From positions 27,646 through 38,970 of the forward strand of contig MU657512.1 of NCBI GenBank assembly GCA_026770575.1: a stretch of DNA of 11,325 bases, written 5' to 3'. The position numbers were made by a program, and so were the translations under genes. The DNA comes from Pelagophyceae sp. CCMP2097. Lineage: Eukaryota; Sar; Pelagophyceae. The notes under the pieces were generated by a model that saw nothing but the letters and a program-made list of their open reading frames with translations, was not told the origin of the DNA and did no database searches. This document shows, piece after piece, positions 1-5,886 of the stretch (the stretch's first letter is position 1; the number at the start of each line of letters is the position of its first letter).

Positions 1-109
1 CAGGCTCGCAGACGAAGGGTTCGCAGGTGCTCGCAGGACAATGGGACATAGGATTTGTAGCCGCTGAGCCCGACCCCAGAAAAGCCCGGGCCCTTCGCCG
101 CTAGGCCGA

Positions 110-145
110 GTACTAGTAGCCTACTAGGAATCCTAGTAGTAGTAC
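110..145. repeat. Bulged inverted repeat (15-bp hairpin) upstream of the MYND/Sel1 gene
   Basis: CTACTAGGA (121-129), a single A (130) and TCCTAGTAG (131-139) form a perfect 9-bp inverted repeat. The outer bases GTACTA (110-115) pair with TAGTAC (140-145), leaving GTAGC (116-120) as a 5-nt bulge. It lies about 175 nt before the ATG at 320 and is clearly AT-richer than its surroundings. It could be a regulatory hairpin, a small foldback-element remnant or simply expanded TAG-type repeats; the sequence does not decide. Confidence 0.6.
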
Positions 146-319
146 CTTTGCCGGCAGTTTTGGACCGCCGACGCGGGACGGGGCTGCAGGTCCAACGGAC
201 GCCCTCGCCAAAGTCCACTGCCTCGCCACCGTGCACCCGGAGCCCAAAATCTCGAGCCCGATTACCCCACGTGCGCGGTAGTTTGAGAAAGAGAATCGAC
301 GGAACCCCATCCACGAACG

Positions 320-1366
320 ATGGAGGACCCGCCAACAAACGCCCTGTCCAAGCCCTGCTGCGTCTGCGACGCGCCGGGCGGCAAGCACTGCGCCAAGTGC
401 AAGTCGCGGCATTATTGCGGCGAGGCGTGCCAGCTCGTCGACTGGAACGAGCGCGGACCAAGCGCAGTATAGGCAGCTAGCCGCCGAGTTCCAGGACCGC
501 ATGCTCGACGCGATCATGCCGGAGATGCTGAAGATCAAGGAGGCGCCGGCCATCGTCGAGGACTTTGTGTCGGCGGACATTTCCACGGCGGCGGCGCGCT
601 TATCGGCTGTTCCAACACAAACGACGGCTGCGGTCAAGGCCACCGCTGTAAACGCCGACGCTTCGGACTGGCGCGGCACTTGTGCCATCTGCTTCGACGT
701 GCTTCCACTCGGAGGCGAAGCACTAAGGTTATATTCTTGCTGCTGCAAGAAGCTTTGCAAGGTTTGCTCCGACAAGTGCGGCGAGAACGACGAGCGCTGC
801 CCGCTCTGCCGCACGCCGCCCTGCACGTCGGACGCCGAGACGCTGCGCCGGGTGCAGAAGCACGCGGACAAGGGGCATCCCGAGGCGCAGCTCGTGCTCG
901 GACAGGCGTTTAAATATGATGGCACGAGCCTCAGTCACAAGCGGGGTTCGACTTGTACCAGCTCGCGGCGGCGCAAGGATACGCACCAGCTCAGAATGCA
1001 TTGGGGATATGTTACCAGAATTGCGAAGGCGTCAAGATCGACCACAAGGCCGCCGCGCTGTGGTACCGACGCGCGGCCAAGCAAGGCTATCCTGTAGCTC
1101 AAGCCAATCTCGGCGTGATGTGGGGCGTGGTACAGTCGTATGAGGAAGCCGTGAAGTGGTTCCGGCTCGCCGCGGCGCAGGGCCATCCACGAGCACTCTA
1201 CTACCTCGGCATCTGTTATAAGTACGGCTACGGCGTGCCGCAGGACCTCGACGCGGCGCTGCGGCTCTTCCAGCGAGCAGCGGCCGAGGGGGTCGACGGC
1301 GCTGCGGCGGCGATCGCCGACGTCGAGGCGCGGCTCGCGGCAACGCGCCCCAGTCCACCGACATGA
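320..1366 (+). pseudogene. MYND finger / RING-like / Sel1-repeat protein gene, broken by two frameshift sites
   Basis: The ATG at 320 opens a MYND zinc finger (C13, C16, C24, C27, C33, C37, then Q38 and W42). The frame stops at 470-472. Two single-base losses near 459-462 would restore the frame that continues through 465-946; there the expected MYND His is lost and the last Cys reads as Tyr (TAT 468-470). The middle frame holds a helical linker and a RING-like zinc cluster at about 681-812 (C-x2-C, CC, C-x2-C, CPLC). One lost base near 945-947 moves the frame to 947-1366, which encodes about four Sel1 repeats (helical pairs ending in AAAQ or similar) and a TGA at 1364-1366. Sel1 repeats are protein-interaction scaffolds and MYND/RING fingers mediate protein contacts or ubiquitin transfer, so an adaptor or E3-like role fits the family, but this copy is probably dead or mis-assembled. 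The breaks have no GT-AG spacing, so introns do not explain them. Confidence 0.75.
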
Positions 1367-1423
1367 GCGTCGATTCCGATCCTCCTCGCCGACTTCCGAT
1401 GCGACGCACAATTTCGAGCTGGC

Positions 1424-1522
1424 CGCGAGGCGCTGCGCCTCTACGAGCGCGCCGCGGCCGAGGGGCACACCGGCGCTGCCCCGAAGGTCGAGAAGATGGG
1501 CCCTCGCGCTGAACGTCGACTG
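1424..1522 (+). pseudogene. Fossil Sel1 repeat, in frame downstream of the stop codon
   Basis: Past the TGA at 1364-1366 the same frame reads REALRLYERAAAEGHTGAA followed by a charged tail. This closely parallels the last Sel1 repeat and tail of the gene itself (AALRLFQRAAAEGVDGAAAA, ending in ATRP; here the tail ends in LTRP). It looks like a leftover of a duplicated 3' end, or of a longer ancestral repeat array. There is no start codon or splice site that would make it a gene of its own. Confidence 0.6.
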
Positions 1523-2703
1523 ACGCGACCGTCGTCGCCGATTCGAATCCTTCGAAAGGACCGCACTCGCCGTCCGCAGCATCATAAGCCAACCGCCCTG
1601 CGTCTCCCGCGAGCGCGCCGTCGACGACGGAACAGCCCCCATCCTCGGCCCAAGTTGCGTCGGGACTGCGATGGCGAGTTGTCGGGGGAGTCCGCGCGGA
1701 GGAGCGGAGACTTGCCCGCGCGCCGCCGCTCGGGTGCTGCGCTTCGGATAGATTCCAAGAACCCCCCACGGCTCCCAAGTGCTTGGATCGTGGCTGTTTC
1801 CAGAGGCTGCCGGCGCTGTGCGCCGGCGCCCGCGCGGAACGGGTCCGCCATGTCGATTGGTAGAAACCATGCGAGAAAGACCGTTGATGCAACGAAGGCA
1901 GCCGTCCGCACCGCCCGGCGCCTGGGGGGGCACCCTGGTGTCCAGCTACGCCCCGCGGAGGCTCCGGCGCCGGATCGCGGCGATGCAGGCTCGCGGGAGT
2001 CGAGGAGATGGCTCGAACCGTGAGCAGTTGCGGGCGAATCGCGGAAAATTCGAATCGTGGAAAGAAGACACGCGCGGCCCCAGAGACCACGTCCTCGACC
2101 GGGCCCCGATACGAGGGCCCCTCGACTGGGACCGGGGACTCGATTTCCCCTCGACGGTTGGCAAGCTCCGAGATGGCGCACGGAGGCGCGGCGGACGCGC
2201 AGCTTGCGTCGAGCAGCGCCAATATTCCTGTGCGACGCGCCACTCTCGCGTGGCTGCCGCGCGGCGGCCGCCCTCGGAGGCCGCCGCAAAGCGTGCCGGC
2301 TACGGGCTCTGCCGGCGACGGACGCTGCCGGCGGCGACGGACTCTACCGGCGGCGACGAACGCTGCCGGCGACGGGCTCTGCAGACCGGGCTCCTCGAGA
2401 CCGAAGCCTTTGCGGCGCACCCCGCGGGCGTGCTGGAGGTCCATCTTCGAGTCTGGTGGCAATTTACGACCGAGGATCTTAAGAAGTAGCAAAGGACTCC
2501 GCGCCGAATTCCGCCGCGCGGGGCCGCCCAGACGCCGCCGCCGCGATAGGCTCGAGGCCCGCTCCTGCCCGCGCCTACAAGGACGGCGTCCTGCGACGCC
2601 CGCGGGCGCGCCGCTGGGGGTTTGAGTGCCCTTTAGACCGCCCTCGTCGGGCTGCCTCCCGCTTCGATGCCGAAACCGCCTCCCCGGGCTTATGCCGCAC
2701 CTC
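1523..2703. other. Gene-poor GC-rich stretch
   Basis: Several long open frames cross this stretch on both strands, but none shows a domain, a consistent GC3 pattern or plausible splice-linked exons; they are Arg/Pro/Ala-rich, as expected of chance frames in GC-rich DNA. It contains the minisatellite at 2294-2379 and presumably the 3' flanks of two convergent genes (the Sel1 gene ending at 1366 and NTF2 ending at 2704). No polyadenylation signal of the AATAAA type is visible. Confidence 0.5.
2294..2379. repeat. GC-rich minisatellite, five units of 16 or 19 nt
   Basis: Five tandem units run 2294-2309, 2310-2325, 2326-2344, 2345-2363 and 2364-2379. The core is TGCCGGCGACGG followed by AC or CT and a C; the 19-nt units have an extra GGC. 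A partial sixth unit may follow. It lies in non-coding sequence. Confidence 0.8.
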
Positions 2704-3565
2704 TTAAGCGTAGTTTAAGCGGAAGACGTCGTTATGCAGGTAGTACCTATATGGATGTGAGTCTACGAATGCCGAGGATAGTCCTCTAGGGTGTCGTCAA
2801 GCACTCGCCGCGCCGGCCTCCCGAAAGGCGTCGGCGCCAGTCACCGGCCACATTGCCAGACACACCGCCTCTCTCCGGGTTTGCTCTATGAACCCTCGTT
2901 GGCGGGCGCGGAAACGCACTGTCCGGGCGCCGAGGCCACGAGCTGGAATGTCTCGGTGAAATTCAGTGGCTTGCCTTGTTCGATCTAACGCAAGGCGTAC
3001 GGAGCGCGCGGCGCAGCGCAGGGGCCTCTTGCACAACGAATCACAGAAGAAGAAGACGCATCACAGAAGAAGAAGACGTACGACCACTTGGCCCGTGCAC
3101 ATGACCACGATGGCGTTTGCATTCACCTGGATTGAACAGGTGACCATTCGAAATCGAACGCTCTCCCACTCACACTCGTCTGCACGTCCATCGAGGTGAC
3201 GTTGTGCTGCACGGGCGGCATGGAACGCAGCTTCTCCATGATCGCCGCGGGGCCGATCTATCCGCGAGAGGTGAAAGCGTGTTGGGGTATATATGCCCCA
3301 ACGCAAGGGCCAAAGGGTGCAAGGCCAAACGCCAAAGCGTCCGGGGCATCGGCATCAAAGCGCGTGCGGCGGCAAACTATACGAGGCCCAAACACCCGGT
3401 TCGAGGCTCCGGATGAAGCAGACGCGGGTGACCGACCTTAGGCCCGTCTCCTTCAAAGGTTAAACTCGAACCCTCGCGGTACAGCCCCGCCAGGCCTTCG
3501 CGGTTCGAGTCGAAGCACTGGTAGTAGTGCGTCGTAAACGCCTTGGCCACCTCGTCCATGGACAT
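2704..3565 (-). CDS. NTF2: Nuclear transport factor 2 (NTF2), five exons
   Basis: NTF2 is a small homodimer that binds RanGDP and FG-nucleoporins and carries RanGDP into the nucleus. Minus-strand exons: 3565-3437, 3257-3174, 3126-3082, 2984-2920 and 2746-2704, giving 121 aa, the usual NTF2 size. All four introns (179, 47, 97 and 173 nt) are GT-AG and keep phase; donors are GTCGGT, GTGAGT, GTACGT and GTGCGT. Family landmarks are THYYQCFDSNREGLAGLY (helix 1), LTFEGDG, AAIMEKL, the VQH core with its conserved His, the VVMCTGQVV strand, FTETFQLV and the C-terminus NDVFRLNYA. The start at 3565 gives MSMDEVAKAF, like plant NTF2; a second Met two codons later is possible. The usual 'SLPFQK-VQH' stretch reads SMPPVQH, two residues shorter and lacking the conserved Phe. 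A CCAAT motif on this strand lies about 60 nt upstream of the ATG. Confidence 0.95.
3041..3080. repeat. 20-nt tandem duplication in NTF2 intron 3
   Basis: TCACAGAAGAAGAAGACGCA (3041-3060) is followed directly by a second copy (3061-3080) differing only near its end (GT for GC). On the gene's strand it is a CTTCTTCTTCTG pyrimidine tract just after the donor GTACGT at 3081. Confidence 0.95.
3281..3302. repeat. Perfect 7-bp hairpin with a TATATATG loop in NTF2 intron 1
   Basis: GTTGGGG (3281-3287) and CCCCAAC (3296-3302) are perfect inverted repeats around TATATATG. The hairpin sits inside the 179-nt first intron, about 24 nt upstream (in gene sense) of the exon 2 acceptor. Confidence 0.8.
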
Positions 3566-3895
3566 GGTTCGCGGAGAGTGACCGGAGACTTGACCGGAGC
3601 ACCGCCTGCTACTGCGATCGCCGATTGGACCTGCGTAAACGTTTTGGGCCCAATGGGCCTTTCAGTGATAAGCAGTGTGACTGGGCCGGTGACCTTTTGG
3701 GCTAGCGTGGCGACCCCAGAGGCCGGGCTCGGAGGGCGCGGGGCCGCGCGCGGCGAGGGGCGTGGGAGGGAGCTTTATCGACCCCAGATTCTTCGAACAT
3801 TCGCCTTCCTTACGACGCCTCGACGGCGAGGAGGCGGTCCGCTTTGATGCAGGACACGATTGGCGCGCGCACGGCCAGCCTCGCGCCGCGGGTCT
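3566..3895. promoter_or_regulatory. Intergenic: 3' flank of the Q-rich gene and presumed NTF2 promoter
   Basis: Both neighbours are on the minus strand, so this 330-nt gap should hold the 3' end of the upstream gene and the NTF2 promoter. Visible motifs are a minus-strand CCAAT at about 3624-3628 and the perfect 10-bp palindrome TTGGGCCCAA at 3644-3653. No TATA box is evident. The promoter role is inferred from position only. Confidence 0.4.
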
Positions 3896-5723
3896 CTATT
3901 GCTGAGAGTACCCGGGAGGTGAGCCATACGGCGGCTGCTGCGGCGGCTGCTGCTGCTGCGTCGGCGGTTGCTGCTGCGGTTGCGGCCGCATGCCCTGCGG
4001 CGCCGAGTAGCCCGGCGGCGCGTTGCCCTGCGGCGGGCCGAAGCGCTGCTGCGGCGCGCCGCCGTAGCCCGGCGGCGCGCTTCCGTAGCCGGGCGGCGCG
4101 GCGTAGCCGGGCTGCTGCGGCGGCTGCGGGTAGCCCGGCGGCGGCGCGGCCCAGGGGGGTCGGCCGTCGTAGGCGCCGTAGCCGCCGTACGCCGGCGGCC
4201 CTGCGGCGACGGGGGCCATGGCCTCTTTGACTTTGGAGAACCAGCCCAAAACAGACGACGTCGCCTGCGACGCCCCAGCGGCGGCGCCAATGGCCGCCGA
4301 AGCCGCAGACGCGCGCACGTCGCTCAGCGCAGACGGCTGCTCGCCTAGCGGAGAGCGTCCGCGTGCTTGCGGGGAAGTCACGTAATTCGACACGAGAGTC
4401 ACGCACCCATTTGCGTCCGCCTCGTCATCGCCATTTGCTGTTGCCAGTAATCCCCACCCTGCTGCGGCGCCGAGCCCCAGGGCACGACGGCCTGCGGCTG
4501 CGACGGCGGCTGCTGCTGCCACGGCGGCGTGGGGGGCTGCTGCGGCGGGGGCGGCAAGGGCTGGAGCCACGGTTCGCGAACCGGTGGCCGCTGCGCCGCC
4601 GGGGCCGCAGCGCGCTGCGGCGCGCCCCACACGTCCTGCATCTCCTACGGGACATCACATGACTCGAGGTGCGCACGAGAGGTGGTGTCGGTTTCCAAAG
4701 ACGCGGGTGGCTCACGGGCTTTGCAGCCTTAGGGCCGAAGAGGCGGCCGAGGATGCCCGGCGGCGGCGGCGGCTGCTGGCCCCACTGGGGAGGTTGCTGG
4801 CCCCACTGCTGCGGCGGCTGCTGGCCCCAGGGCGGCGACTGCTGGGGAGGTTGCTGCCCCCAGGGCGGCGAGCCGTAAGCCTCTGGCGCCGCCTCGGCGG
4901 GCGGGTCCCATGGGTTGCCCGCCGCTGCCGCCGGCTCCCACGACTGCTGCGGCGGCTGGCCCGGCTGCTGCGGCTGCTGCGGGTAGCCCGGCGGCGCCGT
5001 CGGCTGATTCCACGGTTGCGGGGGTTGCTCGTACGCCTGAGTCTGCGTCGTCGGGTCCGGATCGGGCACGTGTTCATCATCTGATGCCTGGGTGGAATCA
5101 TCGTTCACCTGCGGCTGGCCGTAGCCCGGCTGCGAGTCCTGCGGCTGGCCGTAGCCCGGCGGAGCGTCCTGCGGCTGCTGGCCGTAGCCTTGCTGCTGGT
5201 CCCACTGCGGCTGCTGGTCCCACTGCTGCGGCGGCGCCTGCTGCTGCTGCTGCTCCCACTGCTGCTGCTGGTCGTAGTACTGCGCCTCAGGCGCGTACTG
5301 CGCCGGTTCGGCGTACTGCTCGGCCGCGTACTGCGGCTCGGCCTCCGCCGGCTCAAAGGCCTGTGGCGCCTGCGCGGCGTCGTAGTCCGGAGCGTCGCCG
5401 TACTGCGCCTCGTAGGCCTGCTCCGCGGGTTCCTGCACGGCGTCGTAGTCCGGGGGGTTGTACTCGCTCGCGGCAGCCGATTCGTCCGCCGGCGCCTCTG
5501 CCGTCTCGTTCGCCGGCTGCTCGGGCCACTGCTGCTGCGGCTGCTGCCACTGCTGCGGCGCCGGCGCCGACTGCCACTGTTGCGGCGGCTGCTGCTGCCA
5601 CTGCTGCTGCTGCTGCGGAGGCGGAGGCGGCTGTTGCTGTCCGTAGTAGCCACCCCATTGAGGCGGTCCGCCGGAGCTCGAGGCGACGGCGCCGATGGCG
5701 GTGGCGCAGAGCGTGGCGCGCAT
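3896..5723 (-). CDS. Gln/Pro/Tyr/Gly/Trp-rich low-complexity protein, three exons
   Basis: Minus-strand exons 5723-4716, 4644-4407 and 4344-3896 join in phase (introns of 71 and 62 nt; donors GTGAGC and GTGCGT; both acceptors TAG) into a protein of about 564 aa. It is almost wholly low complexity: QQQ/PPQQW blocks, PPWGQQPPQQ repeats, a 10-residue GYGQPQD-type repeat, an acidic Tyr-rich stretch (about residues 75-145) and PPGYG repeats at the C-terminus. Two short amphipathic or hydrophobic segments interrupt it: GILGRLFGPKAA (about 323-334) and SVLGWFSKVKEAM (446-458), the latter after an Ala-rich helix-like segment. The start has a good context (ACCATGC). The first ~16 residues (MRATLCATAIGAVASS) could be a weak signal peptide. 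I do not recognise the family; condensate-forming prion-like, secreted adhesive, and annexin or secretory-type PGY-rich proteins all share this composition. Confidence 0.8.
4775..4875 (-). repeat. Coding minisatellite encoding PPWGQQPPQQ-type repeats
   Basis: Imperfect units based on CTGCTGGCCCCA with GGCGGC or GGGGAGG spacers (plus-strand reading) follow one another here. They encode alternating PPQWGQQ and PPWGQQPPQQ blocks near the end of exon 1. Unit length varies, suggesting copy-number change by slippage. Confidence 0.7.
5109..5198 (-). repeat. 30-nt coding tandem repeat (GYGQPQD decapeptide)
   Basis: Two 30-nt units, 5109-5138 and 5139-5168, share CTGCGGCTGGCCGTAGCC; a third, altered unit follows from 5169 (CTGCGGCTGCTGGCCGTAGCC, one extra Gln codon). 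Each encodes a 10-residue unit with GYGQPQD at its core. Confidence 0.85.
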
Positions 5724-5886
5724 GGTCTTCGCGCGCGTCGCGGCGAAAGTTCTGGGTTGGCTTCAAGATGTGCGACTCGCGAGAGTTCAAACTCTCTCTC
5801 CCTATCGGAGAGCCCCGGCCGAGATTTCAACTTTGTGCTCGAAGGACGCCGTCGTCTCCCGCGGCCTTTCGCGGCGCACCACGGGC
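5724..5886. promoter_or_regulatory. Divergent promoter region between the Q-rich gene and the oxidoreductase
   Basis: Only 163 nt separate the start codons of two head-to-head genes, so both promoters or 5' UTRs must share it. It holds a perfect inverted repeat, GAGAGTT (5781-5787) CA AACTCTC (5790-5796), followed by a CTCTC...GAGAG pair (about 5796-5811). No TATA box is visible. The regulatory role is inferred from position. Confidence 0.5.

Noticed and set aside
113..925. Minus-strand open frame of 270 codons
   Set aside because: Antisense to the MYND and RING-like exons, which are clearly the coding strand; no domain on the minus side.
1582..2289. Minus-strand frame with a hydrophobic patch (AAFVASTVFLAWFLPIDM)
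   Set aside because: One short hydrophobic run in an otherwise Arg-rich frame, with no splice-linked exons or upstream start context.
1779..2489. Plus-strand open frame of 236 codons
   Set aside because: Codon third positions are mixed, no family is recognisable, and the minisatellite at 2294-2379 lies inside it. A weak gene cannot be excluded, but I would not annotate it.
1032..2492. Long minus-strand open frame of 486 codons
   Set aside because: It runs antisense through the Sel1 repeats and then through Arg/Pro/Ala-rich sequence with no motif; typical of chance frames in GC-rich DNA.
3390..3510. GGTTCGA-type strings resembling tRNA T-loops
   Set aside because: They lie in NTF2 exon 1 and intron 1, with no acceptor stem or cloverleaf around them.
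3896..4630. Separate 244-codon minus-strand gene at the 3' end of the Q-rich protein
   Set aside because: Splice sites at 4407/4344 join it in phase to the upstream Q-rich exons, and its own first part is a shadow frame of exon 2.
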